This document shows, in pieces, positions 35,190-46,600 of a stretch of 64,000 nt of DNA. The translations under genes and the position numbers were made by a program. Within the stretch, counting starts at the first letter, position 1; each line of letters opens with the position of its first letter. The notes beneath the pieces are model-generated. The model saw only the letters and a program-made list of their open reading frames with translations. It did no database searches and was not told the origin of the DNA. Source of the stretch: Gliomastix tumulicola (Eukaryota > Ascomycota > Sordariomycetes > Hypocreales > Bionectriaceae); contig BCHX01000006.1 of the NCBI GenBank assembly GCA_001599755.1, positions 1,413,336 through 1,477,335 of the forward strand. The letters are read 5' to 3'.

Positions 35190-36668
35190 GAATTGGAGTT
35201 CGGTCATGCCCTTCCGAGACGATAATGGGCTGGGCTTGTATTCTGGAGGAGCGTTGAACATGAAGCCCCCAAACGGGGCTGGAGTCCTGTATGTAATATC
35301 GGGTTTGGTGTTCAGCTTCCTGTTTCGTTTGACACATGGTAGGAGTTTGTGTGGGCAGGACAGAGCTGGATGTCTGGTGGCTTATGTCCTCGGCTACGAG
35401 TGTTGAAGCTTGGAGAAGTACATAATGAGAGCAGCGCCCTCCAATATGGCGTGTCCACCACTGAGGATATAATAATTCACACCAGAACCTTTTGGCAGGG
35501 TTCGAGTTCGTTCTAGCCTCAAGCCACGCGCAGGAAACAGATTAGCAGGTTTTTCATGGCTGCTTAGTCTAAAGATAACGCCCGGATGGGCCATTCGTCA
35601 GCGCCAGCCTGTCAGACCACCCATGAAGCCCTCATATTTAGGGCTTCCAATATTCCCAGTGAAGCGTCGTGTGCTGCGGTCGCTACGAAAAATAAAAATA
35701 ATAATGCATAATACAGATTGAAACGTGACGACGGGATGGAAGAAACGGCATCATAAATTCCATGTGCGATGCTGAATTGGGACTGGCGGGCCGGTATCTT
35801 TGTCGACAGCCCGGCCAAAAGTGCCGCCAGACGTAACCGCAGGCCGTTTACGAGTCGTTTCAGCGACCGGGCACGGCGCTGCCATTAGCGAATGGATGGA
35901 ATGGACGGGCTCGAATGGCTCGACAGACTCCCGGTCCAGGTCTTCAGCTGCTGGACTCGGAGGCGTCCGCTACGCCTCTTTGGGCAGGTCCAGGCTCACT
36001 GTAGCGTCGGGATAGCGCGCACGTCCACACAGATTGGCACCGCCTTCGGGGCAGAAATAGGGGAGGTGGTATCCCTGGGCTTGGCGGCTGTGGTGCAGGG
36101 TCGCACTTGCCGAATGGGAGCGGCAGGGCGCCCACGCCCGCTAATCGCCCGCTAAAGTCAGCTCACAGCGGGGGCTTTTTGCACCACGGCCCTGTGTGAG
36201 AATCTCCTTTCCAGCGTGCCAGTCTCGAGTCTGATCACGCACCAAAAGATCCCTCCCTGGTCCGTTCTCCCCCCCCCCTCAAGGGCCCCAAGTCGGCCTT
36301 GCGAGCGAAAAGGAAACGGGGGGAGGCACTTCCATCTAACCCAGCCAGACCCTTCAATTCAAACATCATCACATGTGCCGGCTGTGATACGACGAGTCCT
36401 CATCCGACCCGAACTCGAAGTGCTCGCCGAACGCGCATGCGGTCCTTTCACGAAGAGCCGGTCTTCGGTCTCCCGACGGCAAGTTGACCTTTGATAACAC
36501 CGACCAGTTTGGCGACACAAACCGCACCGCGCCGAGATAAGACACCAGCCGTCCCGGCAAGGGAAGCGTCTTCAACCGCCAAACGTGGCATTGGGCCTCG
36601 GAGTGCCCCTCGATATCCAGGACATTTACACTTCCAACGTCGGCACACTCTTTTTTTCACCCGCAACG
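35190..36668. other. Intergenic region GST-like / OPT transporter
   Basis: About 1.5 kb between co-directional genes, holding the GST-like 3' UTR and the OPT promoter and leader. Short ORFs are present in both strands but none shows a domain. An open extension upstream of the OPT start (from 36585) begins with TTG and is not used. Confidence 0.5.
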
Positions 36669-39182
36669 ATGATGCCGTCCATCTTTCGCAAGCGGCATGA
36701 GACCGAGGAGATCACGCCCATCACGGGGCCCCTCGAGGCCGAGGCCTCGGGCATCGACAAGCTGCAGCATCTCCAGCAGTTCGAGAAGATGCACAAGCTG
36801 GACCCCAACATGCCCCTCGACGAGCTGAGCGATGTCGACGCCGCAATCGCCACGGGCAACGCCGAGAAGGGACTCGAGATTGAGCACGCGCTCATGGAGG
36901 ACAACAGCCCGTACCCGGAGGTGCGAGCCGTTGTGCGCAACTACGACGTCGATGTCCCGGCCAACACGGTGCGTGCGTGGGTCATTGGTCTGTTGCTCTG
37001 CACCATTGGTTCTGGCGTCAATATGCTCTTCTCTCTGCGAAACCCGAGTGTCGCCATTACGACCTATGTTATTCAGCTCGTTGCGTATCCTATCGGTCTG
37101 GGCTGGGACATGATCATGCCTGATAAGGAGTGGAATCTCCTCGGCCTTAGGTTCAACCTCCGACCGGGCAGGTTCAACTTCAAGGAGCACGTCGTTATTG
37201 TTGCCATGTCTAATGTTAGTGACACCCCTCCCCTGAGCTCTACCTGGGTATTTGGACTAATCAATGTTTCCAGGCTGCCTATGGTGGTGGCTCCTTGTAC
37301 GCAACGGACGTCCTGCTTGCCCAGCGTCTGTTCTACAAGCAGGACTTTGGCTGGGCTTTCCAGATGCTCTTCGGAATTACCACGCTCTGCACTGGATATG
37401 GCCTCGCTGGCCTGGCTCGTCGCTTCCTTGTCTGGCCCGCCGCTATGATCTGGCCTGCCGACCTGGTCAACTGTGCTCTGTTCTACACCCTGCACGACCA
37501 TTCGCACTCAGACCCTACCAAGACTAATGGCTGGAAGATCGGGCGTTACAGGCTCTTCCTCATCATCGCCGGAGTCGGCTTCATCTATTATTGGTTCCCT
37601 GGTTGGATCTTCAGGGCACTTTCCCTCTTCAGCTGGATCTGCTGGATCGCACCCAAGAACATCAACGTCAACAAGCTTTTTGGCCCCTACACGGGATACG
37701 GTCTCATGCCCATCTCCTTCGACTGGACGGTGTACAGCGGATTCCTGGGATCGCCTCTTATCCCCCCTTTCCACGCCATCGCCAATGTCCTTGTGGGTAT
37801 CGTCGTTTTCTTCATCTTCATCTCGATGGGCATTCACTTCACGGGTACCTGGTACTCCGACTACTTCCCCGTTCAGTCCTCCGAATCGTACGACAACACC
37901 GGTGCTATCTATAATGTTAGCCGTATCCTCGACGGCAATGCTCAGTTCAACGAGACGGCGTATATGGAGTACTCCCCTCTGTACCTGTCTACGCAGTTTG
38001 CGCTGGCATACGGTCTGTCTTTCGCAGCTGTGTCGGCTGTTGTTGTCCATGTTGCCCTGTACCACGGCAAGGAGCTCTGGACCCAGTTCAGGATGGCACG
38101 ACACCAGGAGGACGACGTTCACATGAGGCTGATGAAGAAGTATCGCGATGCTGAGGACTGGTGGTATGCAGGTATGTTATCACACCCCCTTGAAGGGTTT
38201 CCGGCACAGTAAAACTGACTGCTTTCTAGTTCTGTTCATTAGCATGATGGCTATCTCTATTGGCGTTGTTGCTGGTTGGCCGACCGGGTTCCCCTGGTGG
38301 GCTTACATCATCTGCATGCTGCTGCCTGTCATCTGGCTCATCCCCATCGGTCTCATCCAGGCCATTACCAACGTCCAGCTTGGTCTCAACGTTCTTACCG
38401 AGTTCATTATCGGCTACATGCTCCCCGGACGACCCCTCGCCATGATGATGTTCAAGAACTACGGCTACATCTGCATGTCTCAGGCCCTGTACTTTGCCCA
38501 GGATCTCAAGATGGGCCACTACATGAAGGTGCCTCCTCGAGTCATGTTTTCCTCGCAGATCGTTGCGTCCATCTGGTCGGCCATCATCCAGATCGCCGTG
38601 ATGAACTGGGCGCTGAAGCATATTCCCGACATCTGCGAGCTCGACCAGGCAAACAACTACACCTGCCCTGGTAGCCGCGTCTTCTTCACCGCCTCTATCA
38701 TCTGGGGAGCCATTGGCCCTGCCCGCATCTTTAGCGGAAGCGCCCTCTACACTCCCCTGCAGTGGTTCTGGCTCGTCGGTGCGATCGCTCCCATCTTCAC
38801 CTGGCTGCTCGCCCGTCGCTGGCCCAAGTCTATGTGGCGCTACGTCAACACGCCCGTCATCTTTGGCGGCTCTGGTCTCCTGCCCCCTGCTACCGTGTAC
38901 ATCTTCCTGTGCTGGGGCAGCGTCGGCATCGTCTTCAACTACTACATCAAGAGGCGCTTCACTGGCTGGTGGCTGCAGTACAACTACATTGTGTCGGCTG
39001 CCCTGGACTGCGGTCTCATCATGTCCACGCTTCTCATCTTCTTCACACTGTACCTGACGGAGGCGAACCACATTCAGTGGTGGGGCAACGTCGGCGCGAT
39101 GAAGACGGCGGACATGACCTTCCAGGCTGTCAAGTCTCACGTGGCGCCCGGTGAGACCTTTGGGCCGACACAATGGCCTTAG
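36669..39182 (+). CDS. OPT-family oligopeptide transporter (Isp4-like)
   Basis: Three exons (36669-37214, 37274-38171, 38230-39182) give 798 residues. OPT proteins are proton-coupled plasma-membrane importers of tetra/pentapeptides or glutathione. A cytosolic acidic N-terminus of about 90 residues precedes YPEVRAVV and the first TM (TVRAWVIGLLLCTIGSGVNM). Strong family blocks follow: FNLRPGRFNFKEHVVI, YATDVLLAQRLFY, GYGLAGLARRFLVWPAAMIW, a glycosylatable loop (YNVSRI, FNETAY), and VLTEFIIGYMLPGRPLAMMM near the C-terminal half. About 14-16 TM segments can be counted. The start is the first of two adjacent ATGs (36669, 36672). It most resembles the Isp4/sexual-differentiation branch. The substrate is not predictable from sequence. 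Confidence 0.95.
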
Positions 39183-39774
39183 AGGGTGGATGGCCTCGTG
39201 AGCTAGAGGAGAATGACGAGGAGGATATAGAGGTGCGGAGAAGGTATATACATGTGAATTACATGTTCGTATATGGGATGGCAATGATCATGTCGTCTCA
39301 CGTCAATGTTTGGAGTAAGTGTCTTGGGGATTTTCAGGAGTATTGGCGTTGGATAGTTGGATTTGGGCTGGTCGTCGTTTAAAGCAATCGTGTTTATGAC
39401 TTGTTAAGATACCTAGAGTATATATCGTATAAATGATGAATTATGTCAGAGCTGTGATGCTCCAATTGCCCGTGTTTGAACAAGACTGTAACGCAGCGAA
39501 GGCGGTGATATCTAGCTTAGACCAGGAGTAGTCTCGCCAATACCAAGGTGGAGCCATGTCACGTGATACTGAAATGGTGAATTTCTGGAAAACCAGAGAG
39601 GGTCAGGTCACCTGACTGCCTCGACGCTGTCGCCCCACCAGTCGCACCAGCCAAACGAAATTAGGGCTTGCGACCTTTGCGAGAACGTAGTCCACCAGAA
39701 AAAAAGCAGCCCTCTCTAGGCATCGTGACAACTCCCAACTAACCACACGCCCAGCGCCCAACAACACCGACAAG
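39183..39774. other. Intergenic region OPT / eL37
   Basis: This 592-bp region holds the OPT 3' UTR and the eL37 promoter. The promoter part contains TCACGTGATACT (39559-39570), a 15-bp perfect palindrome (39602-39616) and a TTAGGGC motif at 39661, an arrangement reminiscent of Cbf1/Tbf1-type ribosomal protein promoters in ascomycetes. Confidence 0.55.
39559..39566. promoter_or_regulatory. TCACGTGA palindrome in the eL37 promoter
   Basis: TCACGTGATAC, 209 bp upstream of the eL37 start. It is identical over the first ten bases to the site between TAD1 and eL24. Confidence 0.55.
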
Positions 39775-40676
39775 ATGAGTACGTTACCGCCTGATTGATT
39801 CACGCATGCCTCTTCTTCTCGCTCGGGCATCGTCTTGCTATCGCTTTCGGCCAATTCTGCATTTTCCCGATCGGCTCCAATTGCCCGCGAAGGAGGGGGG
39901 GATGAGTTGGACGGACACGACACCACAAGAGAAGGATATCTACGGATGAGCTTCGACGTACGAGGGGCCTCGCAGACGACGGGAATTGCAGAAATGCCGA
40001 AAGCGAGAACCAGGACGAGACTTGGGCGAGCGGAAGAACGTGCTGGGGATTGAGATGATCTTTGTACTGACTTTATCCTGCAGCGAAGGGTACCTCCAGC
40101 TTCGGTAAGCGTCACAACAAGACGCACACTCTGTGCCGACGATGCGGTTAGTTCTTCCGACTCCTCCAATTGACGAGAAATATGGCGCTGGGAACGAATC
40201 GACGGGGATGAAGTCGGTTTGAGGCAGCGGGTGTTATTGGACTCAGAAAGGCTGACGATGAATCTTTTGCAGGTCGCCGCTCCCTCCACGTCCAGAAGCA
40301 TGAGTGCGCTTCTTGCGGCTACCCTGCTGCCAAGACCCGCAAGTGTACGTTGCTGCCACTGAACGACCTACAAACCAATACTCTCTCTGCTCGGCTTTGA
40401 CGTTGAATGGCCGTATCCTACTTCGTAGCGACGACAAGGACATCTCAACCGTCATCACTGGGCAGAGGAGATATGGGATCCGACGAGTACGCACCCGTGC
40501 TGACATCATGCTCTACAGACAACTGGGGCGAGAAGGCCAAGCGGAGAAAGACCACCGGCTCCGGCCGCATGCGATACCTCAAGGACGTCTCCCGAAAGTT
40601 CAAGAACGGCTTCCAGGTCGGCCAGCCCAAGAACGCCCGGGGCATCAACAAGGCCCCCGAGGCCACCGCCGCATAA
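39775..40676 (+). CDS. RPL37: 60S ribosomal protein eL37
   Basis: Four exons: 39775-39778, 40084-40146, 40273-40344 and 40519-40676, giving 98 residues. The protein is a small zinc-binding component of the large ribosomal subunit. The sequence begins MTKGTSSFGKRHNKTHTLCR and contains the two CxxC zinc pairs (CRRC and CASC) followed by KTRKYNWGEKAKRRKTTG and RMRYLKDVSRKFKNGF. Exon 1 is only four coding nucleotides (ATGA) before a 305-nt intron. The second codon is completed by CG of exon 2, giving Thr. This ATG-adjacent long intron is common in ribosomal protein genes. The C-terminus has a fungal Ala-rich extension (KAPEATAA). Confidence 0.97.
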
Positions 40677-41204
40677 ACGACCCTTGGGCACGACAATATC
40701 GATGAGAGCGTGTTTATTATTCGGTATCGGGCTTTGGAGACGGTTCGGCCTATCCTCTCTTCTCGTCTCCTTGGCAATGTCTCGAGGAACGGTGGAGGGG
40801 TAGCATGAGGGCGCGCTAGGGGCTGGCTCTTTCTTTTTGTCTTTTGCTAAAGCAGAGAAGAACAGAAAATTCAATGAGCGATCGGCAAAAGGGAGGTTCT
40901 TCTCATAGGACTGGAGCATGGGATCACGGTGTTATTTATCATGAAGCCCCCTCTGTTCTCTCTCAGAGGCAAGGAAACATGGGACGGCAAACAAAATAAA
41001 AATCTAAAAAACAAAGCCCACCCATCTGTGCTAAGTCGAGTGTGCCTGGACAGTCTGTCGAACCTCTCTCTGCCCCAGGTCCTACGATACGACTCGTGTT
41101 GTTGGCGGCGTGCTTACGTGTCTCTGTTCCTGGTTCACCTGGCTGACATTGGGGAAGTTCTTGTCTATTCGTTGCTGCTTTGCATTTATTTGTAGACTTG
41201 GTAT
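40677..41204. other. Convergent 3' region eL37 / ELP6
   Basis: This 528-bp stretch between convergent stop codons contains both 3' UTRs. No gene is supported. Confidence 0.5.
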
Positions 41205-42158
41205 TCAAGTACCCCTCTCGAAGACTCTAACGCCGCCATCCCCAGCAACATGGTATAGATACTCCTTCCCCTCATTGTCTTCAGTCCCTTCTCCGGCGTC
41301 GTCTACTGCTCCGCCGCCCCTCGTGATTCTCACTACACCACTCACGTCTTTGGCCGTACCAGTGTCTAGCATCCGCAGGGCGAACACTCTGTCTGCGGCA
41401 TGAGCCTGTCCCAGCACCAGACTCTCATGCTCACGCTCCAGTGTTGTGGCCTGTGAGTGGAGGAGAGGGTGGTCTGCGGAGAGGGTCAGGAGTGTCGAGT
41501 GGACGGTCTGTGTCGACGTTAGCTGTGACGTCTTTGAGGGTATTGAAGGGAGGGTAGTCCATACCTCACGTAGGGAGAGCAGCATCCCCGACAGGGAAGT
41601 ACTAGTGACATCTTCCTCTGAAGCGGCTAGGAGGACATCCAACTGGTCAATGATAAGGACCTTCTTGTCCGTCCGCAGCTGCCCCAGTGCCGTTACAATC
41701 GCCGCCTCGACATCTTTCACTTTGCTGCTCCGTAGCACCCCATCCAGGCGGCCGCCTCCTATCGCCCGCCTCCCCTCCTCCTCCCCAGAGAACAGCCCCG
41801 TCAGCCCATCGACAAAGGCAAACCTGCCGCCCCTCCCCATAGCATCGAGATCTAACCCCATCCTCCCCGCGCCGTCCCTCCAGAAAGCGCCGTCCCTCAT
41901 GAAGCTCACCAGTGCAACCCCGACACTTCTCCCCCCGGTCCTTCCGTCGGCGGGGTTGCTGCCCTCATACCCTGCTGCTGCTGCTGCTGCTGCTGCCTGC
42001 TCGGCTGGGGAGGAGGAGGCGAGCTTGAGATGGGCGTAGAGGAAGCGGAGGACCAGCCAGTTAGAGCTCGCGCCGAGGACGCTGGTGAGCAGGAGGAGGG
42101 CCGCTTCAGGCGGGAGGGCGAGGTATGGCTCCAGGAGGTGGGGTATGCGTGATGACAT
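41205..42158 (-). CDS. ELP6: Elongator complex subunit Elp6
   Basis: Two exons (42158-41565 and 41507-41205) give 298 residues. Elp6 is part of the RecA-like Elp456 ring of Elongator, which is required for wobble-uridine modification of tRNAs. Visible features are an N-terminal LLLLTSVLGASSNWLVLRFL, VALVSFMRDGAFWRDGAGRM, GRFAFVDGLTGLF, and the Walker-B-like strand KVLIIDQLDVLLA. The C-terminal half has LLTLSADHPLLHSQ and DRVFALRMLDTGTAKDVSGV. A 57-nt intron (41564-41508; GTATGG donor, GCTAACG branch point, CACAG acceptor) is a multiple of three without stops, so the unspliced frame is open and adds 19 residues not expected in the family. ATG 42158 is the start; the longer frame upstream lacks an ATG. 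An eight-residue poly-Ala run is encoded at about 41975-41998. Confidence 0.87.
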   Translation of the reverse strand: MSSRIPHLLEPYLALPPEAALLLLTSVLGASSNWLVLRFLYAHLKLASSSPAEQAAAAAAAAGYEGSNPADGRTGGRSVGVALVSFMRDGAFWRDGAGRMGLDLDAMGRGGRFAFVDGLTGLFSGEEEGRRAIGGGRLDGVLRSSKVKDVEAAIVTALGQLRTDKKVLIIDQLDVLLAASEEDVTSTSLSGMLLSLREVWTTLPSIPSKTSQLTSTQTVHSTLLTLSADHPLLHSQATTLEREHESLVLGQAHAADRVFALRMLDTGTAKDVSGVVRITRGGGAVDDAGEGTEDNEGKEYLYHVAGDGGVRVFERGT

Positions 42159-43686
42159 GGCAGTCCGATGTATCTGTTTGTCTGTTGAGTCCTTGTGGTG
42201 TGATTGGGCGGCAGCGGAGTTGAGATGTGATCCAGGGATGTTCTTGATGTTGAGATTGTGTGTGTGGGGTGGGTTTGGACTTTCTTTCACTGTGATATAT
42301 AATTCTCCGAACTATTATCCATGGACCCATTCTCGTAAGGCAACCTTGCATGCTGCACCTCGTCACCGACGTCGCATTTTATCAACCAACACTCGCAGCA
42401 AATCCCTGCTATCGGAAGGAGCGGCTGGCCGCAAAGTGCAATTTGCGGCTGAATCTCCCGTTCCGGAAGTTGCAGATGCTTGTATCTGAGCTTCTGTCGG
42501 CCCCCAAAGCACGCCTTCGACACGTCTCTCGCCAATGGGGAGTATGCGATAGCACACAGGCGTCTGCCATTGGATACGTTTCCCGCCTTCTCAGACATGT
42601 AGTGCTGACTGGCTTGCTCAATGTCGGTCTTGGCTTGATGTGACGGCCGCAACCATCAGAAAAAGTAAGGTCGGCTAGAAGCAGCTGCGCCCACGGGACT
42701 CTGGTTTGAGCGGACAGGCTACCTCCTGGCCTCCCACCCTCCTTGAGATCGTCCATACCCAATTTGCCTCTCAAGCATCTATACCCAAGATCTGCAGAGC
42801 AAGGTCATTTGAGCATTTGATGGAGGGGTCACTGTTGCCCTCGAGGAGACCTGGAAGGGTCACCTTGTCTCAATGGCTGTTTCCTCTTTTGGGTATCTCG
42901 CGCGTCTTCAAGCAATCCCGGGCGTCACTGCCTAAGAACCTAGTTGATGTAGATTGTCATGAGAGACCTGGGGCTTCGCCGTCCTTGGTTCACCATATTG
43001 CCCTGCTTACTGTCGGCTCATATTGCTTACTGTGTTCAGCTATATCGAATTACCTGACAACAATGGAACCTCTCCGGCTGAGCCTGGAACAGACTAACTG
43101 GGACTCAACTAGACTATCAAGGCTCGGGGCAGCAATGCTAGGCGCGTTGACCAGCTCTGTGCCTTGAGATTCTGTCTACCTACGCGGGCCTCAGAGCTAC
43201 ACATGATAGGGTGGCAATGTGCTCATGCACTACGACTTTCTTATCAATGACAGGGTGTATGAGCTCTGCAGCACTGAAAGTACGCTGGGCGAATCAAATC
43301 GACAGGATGTATATGCAGCGCGAGAACGTTTGCGGCTGACATGGATCTGCCAAGAACTGGTCTGAAGGACCGCAGTCCAGCTTATGCAAGTCGCCCTCCC
43401 TCTTCCCAATTAGGCTGGAAGATGCATAGATGCCACTTGCAAGTAGCCTGCAGGTGACCATAATGAGGGGTCCGGCGATGATGGCGCTCAACAAACAGCC
43501 ATTTCGTTTATCTTTGTTGCATTCCAAGTTACTCTGCGCTCGACTCCTTTTCGATAGCAGGCGGGCTTCGTCTTCGAATTCAAGATACGTGCGGCTTGCC
43601 CTACCGGCATATATAGAACCGCGTTTTCCCACATTTTGGCCACTCAAGTGTCGAAAGGGTCGCTTCTGCTTTGCACGCCCGTCAAC
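42159..43686. other. Divergent intergenic region ELP6 / ankyrin-CorA gene
   Basis: 1.5 kb between divergent starts. ORFs up to 153 codons (42706-43167) have no domain and do not begin a spliceable model I can support. There is no adjacent partner gene for the ankyrin-CorA protein on this side. Confidence 0.5.
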
Positions 43687-46600
43687 ATGGATGATGAAGG
43701 GCCCGTCGAAGCCTACAGCTCTCCCGATGCCTTTGACAGCGATTTCAACACACTGAACGAATTACTTTCGAAACCGGAAGGAACTCCTAATGAGAGCGAC
43801 GAGAGCGAAGACAAGAAAAGGGAGCGCGAAGACAAGGGAGCAATCCTGAGGCGATTGAGCAAAGCTAGGACCAGGTTCCTCCCCAATAAATCTGCGCTGC
43901 ATGTTGCCGCCGATCGAGGCCTTGGCCTGATGGCTGAAGCTCTCATTGAAGCGGGAGCAGATGTTGGCGAAGAAGACTGGGACAGCAAACAGCCGCTGCA
44001 TTATGCCTCCAGTGCAGGACAGCTTGATTTAGTCAAGCTACTCCTGGAGAAGGGAGCCAGGATTGATGCAGTTGATGATGAAGAGAAATCTCCTCTACAT
44101 TATGCCTCCCAGGCAAGACACCTTGAAGTGGTCGAGCTACTTCTGGAGAAGGGAGCCAGTATTGATGCAGTTGATGATGAAAAGCAATCTCCTCTACATT
44201 ATGCCTCCCAGGCAGGATACCTTGAAGTGGTCAAGCTACTTCTGGAGAAGGGAGCCAATATTGATGCAGTTGACAGGGCCCGGCGATCCCCTCTGCACTT
44301 GGCTGCGCGAAATGGCAGGACAGCAGTTGTTGAACACCTTCTATCGGAACAACATCACACTCATATTGAAGCTCTGTCAATGTTCAATTGGACTCCTTTG
44401 CATTGCGCTGCCATCGGTGGACACAAGGATACTGTCGAATTCCTGCTGGAGAAAGGGTCGTCAGTCCTCGCTGAGGACACGGACGGGTGGACTCCGTTGA
44501 TAATAGCAGCACGGGGGAAAAACGAAAGCATCATGAGTATGCTGCTTAATTCGAATGCGGTGCAGAACGACGAGCAGCGGCTGGGCAAGAAGCAGTTGGA
44601 AATGGTGGATGATCAAGGAAGAACGCCGCTGATCATATCCATACAAAACCAGTTCGACATAGGGGTCGAGAGATTGCTGAAAGCTGGCGCCGATTGTAAT
44701 GCTAAATCGGGTGCGGGCGAGAGCTGTCTGCACTGGGCCATGTGGCGATTTTCAGATAGGATCTTTGACAAGCTCATGGAAGAGGAGAGTCTCAAACTTG
44801 ATACGAAAGACAACGACGGCAAGGCTGCTTTACACTACATCTGTGGCGCAACAAACAGCAAGAATGGCGAGCGATGCGTTTTTGCCGATGACGACGAGAG
44901 CGATGACAAGAGCGATGACGACTCTGATGATGATAATAATAATAGGAACCAGGGTAGTGATGGCACGAATGGTTCCCAGGGACCAAAGGATCTTGCCATC
45001 TTGGAACGGCTCCTGAAAAACAAGGCGAATGCAAATCTCAAGACACCTGAAGGGAAAACGGCCCTGCATTTTGCTGCAGAGAGCGAGAGGGTTGCTTTGA
45101 TCAGCGTCTTGTTGGAGAACATGGAAACGGTCGTAGCGATGGAAACGTTAGAGACCGGAGACACAGGGAATATTATATTCCAAAAACTCCTTTTCGGCCA
45201 TATCAACAAATCCCCCCCCGAATTGGAAAAGGCTCTGTTCTGGGCAGCCGTGAAATCAGCCAGACATCCTATCGTCTCCGGACTCCTTTCCAGTGCGCAG
45301 ACAAATGAGGAGAGCAAGGCAAACGAGGAGAGCAAGGCAAACGAGGAGAACCAGGCAGACGAGGAGAGCCAGGCAAAAGAGAGGAGGAGCGCTATTGAAT
45401 GGGCCGCTACTCGAGACATGCCCCAGATCCTCTGGTGGCTCATCGCGACTTCTCCGCGAATACCGGAAACGACAGACCGAATCGACGCTGCGCAGGACTT
45501 GGTCAGGACCAAGGCCCAGAGGGCACGCCCTTCACAAACGGAGCCACGCACCAAGGAACAAGAGGGCGAGGAAGATGACTTCACCAAGGCCGACGACAAA
45601 GCTGGAGAGAGAACCAAGAAGAAAGGCAAAACGATGATCGGCAAGAAGAAGCTGACTGTCCAAAGTGTCTTGGACGACCCTCCCACCGGGCAGGTCTGCT
45701 TTGACGGCGGATCCTTGAGAGCCCCCAAGCTGAAGAACCCCAAATCCGACGTCTGCAAGAACTTCAAATGCAACATCATGAGATTCTACCAGGGGGACCA
45801 TATTTCTAGCACCATTCGACAGACTCGAACCGTCGATGCCGCTATATATGAGGACTCGAATTTGATTGGGCCTATGGACGTCACAGCAATGGAGTTGACA
45901 GACAACATCGGCCCTGGCGCGACACACCTCCAGGATGTCGTGGATCCTGAGGAAGTCAGGACAATGTATGACAAAGACAAGCTCAAGTTCACCTGGATCC
46001 ATTTTCCAGTGACGAATGTAAGAGCTCTCCGAGTGCTTACTACTTTGATATGCGTACAAACGTGCTAATTGACTCTAGATTGAGTGGATGAAGGTAAAAA
46101 TTCTAGACTTGGCACTGGGATGAGTGCAACAAGACCAATTGATGGGCTAATGAATTTGTCAGGACTCTCTGCAAAGAATCATGCTTGACAGGCGGGACAA
46201 TGCCCAGGACTTTTACCAGGTCAGCTCATTTTTAAGAGACACCTGGTTCGAGATCCCTGACCGAACCTCGACATCGCGTAGCATGAGGCCCCGATTCATG
46301 AAGAGACCAAAGAACGGGTCTAAGAGTTTGGGAACAGGGGATGCTAAGGAGGAGGCTTTCATCGATGCTTCGGCTCTTTACGTAAGTTATAACCCCATCT
46401 TACTTTAACAGCGCCTCTGAAGGCCCTTTACTTATGAAACCTCAGATGCCGTTCCTGTCACTTTCACCCCACCGTCCCGAGCCAGTCAAGCCAGTCACTG
46501 GTGAAACTCGACCAGGCATGGAGCCATTTGAGACTCAAAGAAAAAAGATGGACGAACTGAAAGAGCTTTACAGGAAACCAGTCACTCGTAGGAAACCAGT

